Positions 1 to 11,628 of a stretch of DNA of 64,000 nucleotides are shown in pieces. The notes under the pieces are model-generated. The model did no database searches. It was not told where the DNA came from and saw only the letters and a program-made list of their open reading frames with translations. Made by a program: the position numbers and the translations under genes. Each line of letters begins with the position of its first letter. Positions within the stretch are counted from its first letter, which is position 1. Source of the stretch: Semisulcospira habei (Eukaryota; Mollusca; Gastropoda; Semisulcospiridae); assembly GCA_036245525.1 (NCBI GenBank), contig BTPG01000003.1:134972873-135036872 (forward strand), given 5' to 3'.

Positions 1-540
1 GACATTCCATTTACGGCATCAATGTTTCACACTCGTTCAGCGTTCTACAAAAAACAATGAAAGCCTTACTTGGAAAGTGAAATGCCATCACCGAGCGTAA
101 GCGAAATGTTAGGTATGCACCAATACTTTTATTGTCAGCATATTATACACAACGATATAATTACTTGATTGTTCTGCTGCCCCACACTTGCCAGCTACAG
201 TGTCAGATATATGTTGCAAGACTTGATCTTCCTGCGAAGATTGTACAGAATCTGTACTGCCCCCTTTTGTGAGAATTTTGGATTTGTAGACAGGTGGAAT
301 TGGGTAGAGGTGCAACTCACTGGGTCCGCCATCCCAAAAATGCAGAGAAGAAAAACGTTGCATGAATATATACTCGCCATAAAGATCTCTTAAGAAATGT
401 GCTACTATAGGATTGATGTGACTATGTGTGCTTGTCATGATTTGTTACAATGAGTGAGAGAGTGCAGATTGAAGAAACGTCATGGCATACACCTTTGGTT
501 ATGATGCTTCTGGAGAGTTAATTCCATGTTTAAAATATCA
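1..540. other. Unassigned single-copy-looking DNA
   Basis: No recognisable domain, RNA gene or repeat. A 109-codon minus-strand frame covers 109-438. Its composition is not obviously low complexity, but no motif or splice context lets me call it a gene. Confidence 0.5.
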
Positions 541-556
541 CACGCACGCACACACA

Positions 557-620
<64 letters not shown>
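541..620. repeat. (CA)n microsatellite
   Basis: About 80 bp of CA dinucleotide with a few CACG and CAAA interruptions at the left edge. Open frames reading Cys-Val here are repeat artefacts. Confidence 0.97.
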
Positions 621-621
<1 letters not shown>

Positions 622-1714
622 TCATCCCAAGTGCGCAGATCAGTGTAGCGGTACTGCCTGATAGCGAGTGCTTGCACATTATTGAGCAGTACAGTACGTT
701 CCGGCCGTGTTGACCCGATCGCTGACTTATGTACCACTTCCGCAAGTGAATTGTTAATATTTTCAGAACGAACTAGAAAAATGACAATGAATACAGGCAG
801 CTCTGCCATTGCTCTTGTTGTCTAGGGGTAGTATCCCAATGTTGAGATCAGTGTGCGGTCTACAAGTTTTTATTCAGCCCATCGCGTTGGTTTTGGGAGG
901 GAAAACGCCAGAAGATTTGTTTTGATAGTTTCAGTGTACCTTTCGTTCCGATAGCAGGTGTCCCAGTGGCAATGCATCACCATTTCAGGGAAATGTATAC
1001 GCACAAACAGTACCGCACTCCGACAATTCCTTACGTTGTTACGGGAAGCTTGTGGGACCCAGCAACAGGATTTTTTGGACTATTTTTTAATTGGCTGAAA
1101 ATGCACGCACCCCTGATGTATATTAGTCCATGACGCCGTGGTCATATTGACGACTCGATGTTATACGTCACTCATCGCAGTACTTACATTTTACGTATTA
1201 GAGAATCAAACTTAGCATTTTCCTTGCTGATTTTCACACCTAGGGCTTAGAGCTCACAATTTGTTCTATCCTTCCCCATAGCCGGGACAAACAGCAGGCT
1301 TATGCAAACACTTTTAACAAAAAATCATGCGGGTATTAATGAGAAGAAAGTTTGTTTGGTAAAGAAAAATCAAAGATATGTTAGCTGTTTGGTGGTGCAG
1401 AAAACTATCACATGTTCACACCTAGGTCTTACAGGTCAAAACTGAATTAATCGTACCCGATGGCCGAGACAAACTGTAGGCTTATGTAAATACCCTATCA
1501 TGAAAAATCATGCGAGTGTTAATGAGAAGATTGTTTGTTTGTTGTTGTTGTTTTGTGTTGTTTTCTTTCGTAAAACAAATTATTGAATTGTTTTAAAACT
1601 AATCCCGAATAATTCGTGAAATTAATCCCCAAAAGGTGAAACTATTTTTTTTTCCCAAAAATATTTAATTATCACTCAGAAAGTTCAAAAGGTACAATGC
1701 TGGTTAACGAACTA
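621..1714. other. Non-coding stretch with a diverged direct duplication
   Basis: No gene seen. Two diverged direct copies of a ~125-bp unit lie at about 1234-1360 and 1414-1545. Both start with TTCACACCTAGG, share a GACAAAC...AGGCTTATG block and end with AATCATGCG followed by GTTAATGAGAAGA or GTATTAATGAGAAGA. Confidence 0.55.
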
Positions 1715-2030
1715 ATTCAATCTATCTCTATCTATCGATCTGTATCTCGTAGTCTTGCCGACCGTTGAGGCACCACTGATGACTTGGCAACCAACTCCCT
1801 CCATTCCTCTCTGTTCTCTGCCATTAATAGCGTATCACCCAGCCTCAGTACTGTCCAATCTGAGATATTGTCCTCCCATCTTTTCCTCTGTCTTCCTCTC
1901 CTTCGTCCTCCGTGCACAGTGCCTTGCAGGATTGTTTTGGCAAGGCCTGCTGAACGCGTGACATGCCCATACCACTTCAGTTTGCGTTTTTTTCCCACAA
2001 TGGCTAACAGGTCTTCATATGGCCCGATGA
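1715..2030 (-). mobile_element. LINE 3' end fragment (same family as 54.3-57.6 kb)
   Basis: The minus strand encodes the last ~90 codons of a non-LTR retrotransposon ORF2, including KRKLKWYGHVTRSAGLAKT, an Arg/Gly-rich block (GGRRRGRQRKRWEDNI) and LVAKSSVVPQRSARLRD. The plus-strand LINE ending near 57,600 carries the same residues with few changes, so the two are inverted copies of one family. Similarity continues upstream to about 2030 (IGPYEDLLAIV-like in the minus sense). A GATAGATA-type tail is seen at 1719-1740. The element is severely 5'-truncated, as is usual for target-primed reverse transcription. Confidence 0.85.
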
Positions 2031-2929
2031 TATCAAGTACAAATAAGAAATCTTACGGACTCCAGTGTGGAGCAACCTGTTTTTGTGAAACGGCCACTTT
2101 TTCGCCAATGAGCGTCTTAATGAAAAAAATGTCCCGAGATTATTCTTTTACGGACAATATCCTAAAAGTTAAAGCTTATCTGTCCTCAAACGCGGGCTCT
2201 TGTCGATGTCACACACACACACACACACACACATGAACACAAAACCCTCAGAGTGGGTTACCTACCATTTTATGTGAAAATGGGTTCCCATATTTCTATT
2301 TATTCTAGGGCTCTGGAGTTGATGCGAATGTTTAGAACTCACCTTATAACTAAGCTCTACAACTTAAAATAAAATAGACATTTTCTAGAAACAGAGCCAC
2401 TGGATGGAAAAAAAAATGGGTTTTTACCCAAAAAGTGGGTGCCTCTCACACAAAACTGGGATTACAGTGAAAATACCTCACTAAAGATACCTTTGGTTGA
2501 TTTTACTATTATGATTGTTTGAGTGGGGTTGTAAGGGGGTTGGGGGAGGGGGGGGGGGGAGAAGTGTGTGTGTGGGTGGGGGGGGGGGGGGGAGAGGGGG
2601 TCATCACTTTTGGTTTATAGAGCTGCTCAATGCGCTCTTATGAATGAAAGATTTTCATTAGTAGGTCATTTCAGAGGCGCACACTGAGTTGCACGTCGAA
2701 CCACTCACAAATACTCATTTGTAGTGCACCAGATGGATCCAGTTGGCAAAGTCCCACATTCCACATTATAGGACAGCTAAGACTGAAAAGCAATCGCGGC
2801 GTTTATGGCGCGGTACAAGGTTTAAAACTAAGAAAATGTTGTTTTTAGAAGCGTGTCGGGCAAAAGGTTTTATGAAAACTGTTTTAAAACCTCTTTTAAC
2901 TCAACTTTTCTTAATGTGAAAAGTGTTTT
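2031..2929. other. Non-coding stretch with CA and G-rich tracts
   Basis: Holds a short (CA)n at 2211-2234 and a G-rich tract at 2526-2600 with several G-runs that could form a quadruplex. No gene is supported. Confidence 0.5.
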
Positions 2930-3849
2930 ATTGTACATTACTTAACGTCCCGACAGCAACAAGGCTTTCTCAGGACGTGCCTGCACTGCTTGTGAAAAAA
3001 CAACAACTAAACAGAACATTGAATGTATGTCGCCAGCCGGTCAAATACATTAAATAAACCTAACACATGGGGCCTACATAAAGCTAAGACCATTTAGCAA
3101 CACACATCCAATATCAAGAGCTACAGGCAGTGCAGACAGTAGGGAGAGTTTTATAAAGGCAAATACAGGTGAATGGACAAAGGGCCGACAGAGACACATG
3201 CCCCAGAATAGAGAGAAAAACCCACCCTGTGGGGCTGACCAGGGTGCCCCTGGGAAATAAAAAGTAGTTAACCCCACCCAAGTCCCCCAGGGCAGACCCG
3301 GGTGGGGTTAAAAGTGTTTTAATTTACAAGCGTGTCGTAACTGATATGCATCTATTCCAACGTATAGTGCTGGATATTTTTCCCATCCTCGCCTTCTCTC
3401 TTCGCTCAACACTCGACTTTCCAGTCCTTCCCTGAAACACCCCCAACCGGTCTGCCCTCAACACTGGACTTTCCAGTCCTTCCTTCAAACACCCCCAACC
3501 GGGTCTGCCCTGGGGGACTTTTTAGTTCCCAGGGGCACCCTGGTCAGCCCCACAGGATGGGTTTTTCTCTATATTCCGGGGGCATGTGTTTCTGTCTACC
3601 CTTGGTCCATTCACCTGCATTTTCCTTTTTTAAACTCTCCCTACTGTCTGCGCTGCCTGTGGCTCTTGATATTCGATGTGTGTTGCTAAATGGTCTTAGC
3701 TTTATTTAGTCCCCATGTCGTAGGTTTTATTTAACGTATTGGACCGGCTGGCGACATACATTCAATATTCTGTTGAGTTTTTGTCACTAGCAGTGCAGGC
3801 ACGTCCTGAGAAAGTCTTGTTGCTGTCGGGACGTTAAGCAATGTACAAT
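2930..3849. repeat. 0.9-kb inverted-repeat (foldback) element
   Basis: A left arm of about 370 bp (2930-3303) is matched in reverse complement by a right arm (about 3490-3849). The outer ends read ATTGTACATT and AATGTACAAT. Both arms carry the core TTAACGTCCCGACAGCAACA. Further in, both carry GTCGCCAGCCGGT, a CAACACACATC segment and the inner block around GGGTCTGCCCTGGGGGACTT. The ~190-bp spacer contains a ~53-bp tandem duplication (about 3404-3455 and 3458-3510, each with GACTTTCCAGTCCTTCC). A third, single-arm copy lies at 45,951-46,128 and a 43-bp piece at 13,733. No transposase is encoded; this is probably a non-autonomous foldback or MITE family. Target-site duplication not clear. Confidence 0.8.
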
Positions 3850-4860
3850 CAATCAACCTTCCTTGAAACGGACAGCATTCACACAAATAATACTTTACTA
3901 TTACATCAGAAAATGGCCCATCCAAGCCTGCACTCTTTTAACTGCACTAAACGACTGACTGTAGCAGACGACGCATGAAACGACGCTGACTCTGTGACGT
4001 CATTTCCATTCAATCAATTTGTGCATACAATCCAAAAGGAGATGCGGCATTGATAACATCGACAAACCTACAAAATAAAGCAACAGGTTCAACCAAAATG
4101 TCGGGCAGGACAAAAGACAACAGCAGCCTCACCCAAAGTCTAAACGTCCTCTCTTACAATGCGCACTCATACAATCACTTCACTTCTTAGCAACCGGCGC
4201 ACGAATATAATTATAGGCTAAGTCAAACTAAAACAGAAGATAGTGGCGGAAAACCCTTTAAAATAGAAACAAACAACGACGTTTCAGATCAAATATTCCT
4301 CATCTGACATGGAAACAAACGTAGAAAACGTATAGGCTAAGTCCCTGGTGAACGTATACATGAATCTCAAATTTGTCACTAGACATGACCTTTCTCCACA
4401 TCACCCCGGAAGTACATTACAACTCAACACTTTTTTTTTAACAAATCAACCACACCCTCAAATAACAAACCTAATTTTGTAGAAACATAAACAATTTACT
4501 CCTTGAAACAACAAAATATCCCCCCTGACCCATATCAGCTATGAAGTTATTTATAGCTGAGAAGGGTGATGTAATACATACACGCTCACTTTCAGGGTTC
4601 TGTGCGCACAACACACACACACATTGCTGGGAGGGACAAGTTTTCAAACACACTACAGGCGTGTCTGTTAAACACAAAAGTGCATGTTTTAACGCCAAAA
4701 CGAGAAAAACTGATCTTTTTACTTTTTATGAATCTTTACCCCAAGACAATGCAGAAACAACCCTCAGAAAAAAATGGGTGTCTGACTTGCTCACCCAGAT
4801 TTTAACACCACCCCATTTTTCATAAGGATGGTAAAGACAGTAACCCATATGAGCTCTTCT
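3850..4860. other. Non-coding stretch, no gene seen
   Basis: AT-rich to mixed composition, with several short frames that carry no motif. Nothing recognisable on either strand. Confidence 0.5.
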
Positions 4861-4861
4861 G

Positions 4862-4865
<4 letters not shown>

Positions 4866-4940
<75 letters not shown>

Positions 4941-5417
4941 ACACACACACACACACAACACTCACATACACACACACACAACACCCCCCTACCCTCACCA
5001 CACATACAACCACACAACACATCACACACACACACACACACAACACACGCACGCACAACACAACACATAACACACAACATGCAACACAACACATCACACA
5101 ACACAACACACCACACCACAAAAACAACACAACACACAACACAACACAACACACAACACAACACAACACACAATACAACACAGAACGCACAGCACAACAC
5201 AAAACACAAAACACAACACAACACACAAAACAACAAACAACACACAACACAACATAACACACAATGCAACACACATTACACAACACAACACACCACATAA
5301 CACCCCACACAACACACCACACAACACACCTCACACAACACAACACACAACACAACACAACACATAACACACAACAAACACACAACATAACACAACACAC
5401 AACACAACACAACACAC

Positions 5418-5484
<67 letters not shown>

Positions 5485-5637
5485 CACACACACAAGACAC
5501 AAGAACACAACACACAATACAACACAACACACAACACAACATAACACGCCACACAACACAGCACACAATACAACACACAACACAACACACAACACAACAC
5601 AACACACAACACAGCACACAACACAACACACCAGAAT
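4866..5637. repeat. Compound (CA)n / (ACAAC)n satellite
   Basis: A pure CA tract (4866-4938) passes into a long field of ACAAC, ACACAACACA and related units, then another pure CA tract (5420-5482) and more ACAAC units to about 5632. The plus strand is almost entirely A and C, so frames of up to 309 codons open in several phases and encode only Cys/Val or Thr/His repeats. These are not genes. Confidence 0.95.
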
Positions 5638-6005
5638 GTCAGCCCTGCAAGCCAAAAATCATCATGTGCATGCTCCGGTATGAACTCCGACCAGCCCCAT
5701 TTCAAAGTCTACCCTATTTTCAATACGGTAGACAAAATCAATACACATATTCTGGTACATGTATTTGCGTGTGCGTTGAGAGAGGAGGGGTGGGATGGGA
5801 GTGATTGAGGTACACCAAAATTGCTCTCCCTAACAACTCTGTGTACAATCACATACGAAACAGTTGTCTTCCAAGTATGCTTAGAACGTCACGGACCGAG
5901 CAATTACGTGTCATCGGTGGGTTTCCAGCTGACGTCAAATTCAACGTAAGCAGTAGATGGGAAAATAAACGATACTTTGGGATGAAATCCTGGACTTAGT
6001 TGTTC
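5638..6005. other. Unassigned spacer
   Basis: About 370 bp without repeats or gene-like features between two microsatellite blocks. Confidence 0.5.
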
Positions 6006-6030
6006 GCGTGTGTGTGTGTGTGTGTGTGTG

Positions 6031-6070
<40 letters not shown>

Positions 6071-6134
6071 GTGCGTGCCTGCGTGTGCGTGTGTGCGTGC
6101 TTGTGTGTGTGTGTGCGTGTGTGTGCGCGCGCGC

Positions 6135-6208
<74 letters not shown>

Positions 6209-6262
6209 ATTTTCATATGGTACTGATGATGATGGTGATGATGATGATGATGATGATGATAT
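6006..6262. repeat. (GT)n then (GAT)n microsatellite
   Basis: A GT tract with CGTGCGTG and GCGCGCGC interruptions (6006-6207) is followed by GATGATGAT trinucleotides (6223-6262). The alternating purine-pyrimidine GCGCGCGC core at 6126-6136 is a potential Z-DNA segment. Confidence 0.95.
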
Positions 6263-6399
6263 TGGTAAAGCATCATGATATTTTGTGAATATAAAATAAA
6301 GGGATAATATGAAACGTTAACGTTTAGGGTTTAACGTCGTTTGTCCAACACGAAGGTGACTTCAAAGACAGGACACCGAATAGGGTTTAAACAAAGTTT

Positions 6400-6464
6400 G
6401 ACCACAGATGGATTTGAATCCGCGACATGAGATGAACTCTACCAACGAGCAACACAGCTCCCCA
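6400..6464 (-). repeat. tRNA-like (SINE-type) fragment
   Basis: Read on the minus strand, the segment has a box-A-like GCTCGTTGGTAGAG (plus coordinates about 6438-6452) and a perfect box-B-like GGATTCAAATCC (6410-6421), about 15 nt closer together than in an ordinary tRNA gene. No acceptor stem pairs, so it is not a functional tRNA gene. A relic of a tRNA-derived SINE is the best reading. Confidence 0.45.
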
Positions 6465-6468
6465 AACG

Positions 6469-7525
6469 GTTAGTAGTTTGCAAATAGGGTGAAGAAGGGT
6501 TAATAGTGTGCAATTAGGTTGAAGAAGGGTTAATAGTTTGCAATTAGGTTGAAGAAAGGTTAGTAGTTTGCAATTAGGTTGAAGAAAGGTTAGTAGTTTG
6601 CAATTAGGTTAAAGAAGGGTTAATAGTTTGCAATTAGGTTGAAGAAGGGTTAGTAGTTTGCAATTAGGTTGAAGAAGGGTTAGTAGTTTGCAATTGGGTT
6701 GAAGAAGGGTTAGTTAGTTTGCAATTAGGTTGACGAAGGGTTAGTAGTTTGCAATTAGTTTGAAGAAGAGTTGGTAGTTTGCAATTAGGTTGAAGAAGGC
6801 TTAGTAGTTTGCAACTAGGTTGAAGAAGGGTTAGTAGTTTGAAATTAGGTTGAAGAAGGGTTAATAGTTTGCAATTAGGTTGAAGAAATATTAGTAGTTT
6901 GCAATTAGGTTGAAGAAGAGTTGATAGTTTGCAATTAGGTTGAAGAAGGATTAGTAGTTTGCAATTAGGTTGAAGAAGGGCTAGTAGTTTGCAATTAGGT
7001 TAAAGAAGGGTTAGTAGTTTGCAATTAGGTTGAAGAAGGTTAATAGTTTGCAATTAGGTTGAACAAAGGTTAGTAGTTTACAATTAGGTTGAAGAAGGGT
7101 TAATAGTTTGCAATTAGGTTGAAGAGTTAATAGTTTGCAATTAGGTTGAAGAAGGGTTTGTAGTTTTCAATTAGGTTGAAGAAGGGTTAATATTTTGCAA
7201 TTAGGTTGCAGAAGAGTTGATAGTTTGCAATTAGGTTGAAGAAGGATTAGTAGTTTGCAATTAGGTTGAAAAAGGGTTAGTAGTTTGCAGTTAGGTTGAA
7301 GAAGAGTTAGCAGTTTGCAATTAGGTTGAAGAAGGGTTAATAGTTTGCAATTAGGTTGAAGAAAGGTTAGTAGTTTGCAATTAGGTTGAAGAAGGGTTAA
7401 TAGTTTGCAGTTAGGTTGAAGAGTTAATAGTTTGCAATTAGGTTGAAGAAGGGTTTGTAGTTTGCAATTAGGTTGAAGAAGGGTTAATAGTTTGCAATTA
7501 GGTTGAACAAGGGTTAATAGTTTGC
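6469..7525. repeat. 30-bp minisatellite, about 35 copies
   Basis: A head-to-tail array whose unit reads approximately TTAGTAGTTTGCAATTAGG then TTGAAGAAGGG (30 bp). Copies differ by single substitutions (AATAG for AGTAG, GAAGAAA for GAAGAAG) and occasional short deletions (near 7040, 7124 and 7420). Some multi-copy blocks recur with the same variants: a TTGATAG/GGATTAG pair near 6910-6960 and again near 7210-7250, and the short GAAGAGTTAATAG copy at about 7122 and 7420. This suggests segmental duplication inside the array. There are no unique spacers, so it is not CRISPR-like. Confidence 0.95.
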
Positions 7526-8177
7526 GATATCTCTTTCACAAATGTGGTATTTCTTTCGATAAACTTGACTGTTTGTAATTTTGAAATGTGTCTGTAAAAT
7601 TAGGACAGTCCTGCTCTTCGTCTTCTTTGCTGTGTTATACTTTTAGAGCCCGAAAACAATCTAAGTAGATTTGTGCGTTTCTTGTGGGTTTTATTTTTTT
7701 TTATCAAGTTTGTTCGACCATAAGCGTCACAAACTCTGAGTCGATAAAACCATGAAACAGTTTTCAAATAGAGGCTGTTGCATTCCGCTACAGTCATATG
7801 CGATGTTTAGCTCGCACGCTACGATACGCCTAGGCGTCAGGCGTGTCTCGTGCTTTCTGGTGTGTCTTTATATTTCCCAAAACGTGCCCAGCGGGTTTGT
7901 TAGGACATACAAAAGTGCTTTACAAATCCGAAACAACAAGTGACTAGAGATGGAAACATCTTGTAGGCATTATCTATGAGGTGATTCTGTGTGCTGTACG
8001 CTACATCATCGTCTACGTCTTACATTGTTCAGAGACAGGTGATTGTTCGTTTTATCTTTATACTTTCGTCGGTGACGACCATTTATTGATGGCATATAAA
8101 TAAGTTATTGAATGCAGGCAATTGTATTAATTCCAAGAAAGAAGTTTTGTTGTTGTTTTGCACGTGCGAGCTCGTGC
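7526..8177. other. Unassigned sequence
   Basis: No gene, tRNA or repeat recognised between the minisatellite and the next GT tract. Confidence 0.5.
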
Positions 8178-8937
<760 letters not shown>

Positions 8938-9177
8938 TTATATTTGAAATTTTTTGGCCTGAGACCGGTACCAAAGTGGGGGAATGGGGAGTGGCGGGGT
9001 GGGGGGGGGGGGGTTGGAAGAAATGGAGTACCAGGAGAAAGAACCCCTGACGGTCCGCCCGATTAAACGGTGACACTTACTAGAGGAGAAAAGTTTGACG
9101 CCGGTACCCGTTTTCGAACCTCGCACCTTTAGCATTGGTGGCAGGCGCCATAACCACTGCGCCACGGCCCGCCCCTC
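8938..9177 (-). repeat. tRNA-derived SINE
   Basis: The minus strand begins near 9176 with a tRNA-like head of about 78 nt. An internal RNA polymerase III box A (GTGGCGCAGTGGTTATGGCG, plus coordinates 9146-9165) and box B (GGTTCGAAAAC, 9110-9120) lie about 26 nt apart, as in tRNA genes. A non-tRNA body of ~150 nt follows, including a poly-C stretch (the G-run at 9001-9014 on the plus strand). The head cannot fold into a clean cloverleaf with a CCA-ready acceptor, so a SINE is favoured over a tRNA gene. It lies ~100 bp upstream of the exon at 9283, inside the presumed intron. Confidence 0.7.
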
Positions 9178-9282
9178 ACTAAAAGAATTCGTTTTTCTTT
9201 TTTACTTTTTTTTTAAAACTGTTTTTCTTTATTTGTTTTATTGTTTTATTAAAGACAGTCTATTTTCCTTTTTCCAATCTAG

Positions 9283-9663
9283 TATTTGGGGCTGACGTCA
9301 CGGTCATCTGTCCAACCACCTTTATTGAAGGCCAGTTGTCCTCAGTGCTCTGTCGGGTGGATACGAACACCATCAGTACAACAGGAAAGTGTATTGTTGT
9401 GAACATAGTGCAGTTTCTGCTTGTAAAAAATGGAGTTTCATCGAATCAAGATGGTTCCAGTTACCCAGCTTGTAATACAGCCTATACAGGAAACGCCCGC
9501 TGCGTGAACAACACAGGCGGCATTGCAACGTACGAACTGCGCTTTACTGCCAACAACGCAAAACACTACGGATCAGCACTGACATGCAAGAGCGATTGTT
9601 TAGAGAAAGTCGTAAACACCGTGACCTCTGACTACACCAGCTGTGCCCAAATCTCAATCATAG
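9283..9663 (+). CDS. Host gene exon, extracellular cysteine-containing (Ig-like) domain
   Basis: A 381-nt open segment bounded by a polypyrimidine acceptor (TTTTCCTTTTTCCAATCTAG ending at 9282) and a strong donor (G|GTACGT at 9664). The first two bases complete a split codon and the last base starts one, so both introns are phase 1, the arrangement typical of shuffled extracellular modules such as Ig domains. The ~126 residues start GADVTVICPTTF, continue through LSSVLCRVD, contain further cysteines (GKCIVV, YPACNTAY, ARCVNN, LTCKSDC, YTSCAQ) and a YELRFTANN strand, and end CAQISII. There is an N-glycosylation-type NNT. No start codon, signal peptide or stop lies in the segment, so it is an internal exon. 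I do not recognise the gene. An Ig-superfamily receptor or secreted recognition protein is an inference from the Cys spacing and exon phase. Codon usage looks unconstrained by repeats, unlike everything around it. Confidence 0.75.
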
Positions 9664-9724
9664 GTACGTAGATTATTAACTTAAGTCTGATTTTAAGGCT
9701 TAAAGCAGTATAAAACCCATCTAA

Positions 9725-9775
9725 TCACGCGCGCGCGCGCGCGCACGCACACACGAACGCACGCACGCATGCATG

Positions 9776-9828
<53 letters not shown>

Positions 9829-9845
9829 ACACACGAGCGCGCGAG
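9725..9845. repeat. Compound GC/CA microsatellite
   Basis: GCGCGCGC, ACGCACGC and CA units lie directly downstream of the exon donor site, inside the presumed intron. Confidence 0.9.
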
Positions 9846-9950
9846 CGTGCAAGCGTAAACAGGGGAGTGGGTGTGAGTTTGGCTAATGCAGAAGGGCGTC
9901 GATGAGATCTATCGGCCGATTTATTTCAAAAGTATTTTGTTCAAGCATAA

Positions 9951-10060
9951 TACAGTCGACGACACTTAAGTCGAACCTGCAGGGGAAAACTTATTTCGTT
10001 CTATCCGTCATATGGATAAGCCGTCATAGGGATAAGTCGAATATTTTTTTAAAGAGTTGT
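9951..10060 (+). mobile_element. Possible pogo/Tigger-like transposon end
   Basis: Starts TACAGTCGACGACACTTAAG and continues with TCGAACCTGCAGG, GGATAAG and ATAAGTCGAAT motifs. A TA followed by CAGT and TCGAA/TAAG-rich subterminal sequence resembles ends of Tc1/mariner pogo-type elements. I did not find the opposite inverted end or a transposase, so this is a fragment at best. Confidence 0.3.
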
Positions 10061-10243
10061 TCGAATTAAGCGTTGTGTCTTTTTTCTGCGGAACAAACTT
10101 ATGTTTATAACACACAATATTCTTCTGAAATAAGAATAAGACATATAAAGTCATTTTGAAACAGACAAAAAGAACAGATAAAAGGTTTTATGACAAAAAC
10201 ACATCAGAATTTACTGACACCTAAAATGAATCTGTTAAATGCC

Positions 10244-10632
<389 letters not shown>

Positions 10633-10633
<1 letters not shown>

Positions 10634-10890
10634 GATGATGATGATGATGAAACTTTATTTTTCAACGGTAAAAAGTTTTGACAGAAAATAAATCGTCATT
10701 TTACAAACTTGCCGTTGCTAACATATACAGCATAAAAAAAGGAAAAACTATAAAAATATATTTACATACAAAACCCAATAGCATCATTATCTACAGAAAA
10801 AATAATAACACTCATCACACACACATGCACACACGCACGCACGCGCACGCGCCGCTTACACAAACACCCAAACACACAAACAAACACGAG

Positions 10891-10963
<73 letters not shown>

Positions 10964-11240
10964 CGTCTTATGAAATACATGAGGTAAGGAAATATTACAG
11001 TACCTGAGAAGTACTAAGTTTGACTCATCAGGTAATCAGAAAGTTTTGTTTTAAAACTTCCTGGTGAGGTAATAGTTTTCAAATGTGCAGGGATTGAATT
11101 CCAAGCAAACGGACCAGAGAATGACATACTAGTTTTAAAAAGGTCGATTCTTGGCAGAGGTAAGGGTAAGGTATTGTTTCTTGAGGTCCGTTCACGTTCT
11201 TGGTGAGATATAAATTTAGTGATTAGGTACTAGGGTGTCA
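10633..11240 (-). mobile_element. LINE 3' end fragment (CR1/L2-like)
   Basis: The minus strand encodes the C-terminus of a reverse-transcriptase ORF, ending at the stop at 11014-11016. Recognisable pieces are RTSRNNTLPLPLPRIDLFKT, FSGPFAWNSIPAHLK and SFKTKLSDYLMSQT, the usual end of CR1/L2-type ORF2 (F-S-G-x-x-x-W-N-S-[IL]-P). The 3' UTR follows towards lower coordinates. It is interrupted by an expanded (CA)n tract (10,818-10,960) and ends at GAAACTTTATTTTTCAACG next to GATGAT repeats. Strongly 5'-truncated. The 3' UTR end recurs at 19,735. Confidence 0.75.
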
Positions 11241-11248
11241 TATTATTC

Positions 11249-11390
<142 letters not shown>

Positions 11391-11465
11391 AAAGGATTAA
11401 AGAATAGGTGCGCAGACCTTTTTTTCATTCTTGTCCTTGCTACAAACTACAGGGGGAAAACATCC

Positions 11466-11540
11466 ACACACACACACACACAAACACAAACACACACATG
11501 CACACACCACGAACACACACACGCTCGCATACACACACAC

Positions 11541-11582
<42 letters not shown>

Positions 11583-11628
11583 ACACACACACACTTACAC
11601 ACACACTTACACACACACAAACACACAC
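11466..11628. repeat. (CA)n-rich microsatellite
   Basis: CA dinucleotide with frequent variant bases. Overlapping Cys/Val or Thr/His frames are not genes. Confidence 0.95.

Noticed and set aside
3074..3277. Conserved small protein shared with 45,996-46,310
   Set aside because: Both minus-strand frames lie in copies of the same foldback repeat. The shared residues reflect DNA identity, and the frame does not extend beyond the repeat.
4726..5705. Overlapping frames of up to 309 codons in the ACAAC/CA satellite
   Set aside because: They encode only Cys/Val/Leu or Thr/His/Asn repeats and open in several phases at once because the DNA has two letters per strand. Not genes.
6469..7525. CRISPR-like array
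   Set aside because: The 30-bp units are contiguous with no unique spacers, and the context is eukaryotic. A minisatellite explains it.
6469..7525. Telomere-like array (GGGTTAG words)
   Set aside because: GGGTTAG appears once per 30-bp unit inside longer unrelated sequence. No tandem TTAGGG.
8938..9177. Functional tRNA gene
   Set aside because: Box A and B are present, but acceptor and anticodon stems do not pair convincingly and a SINE body follows.
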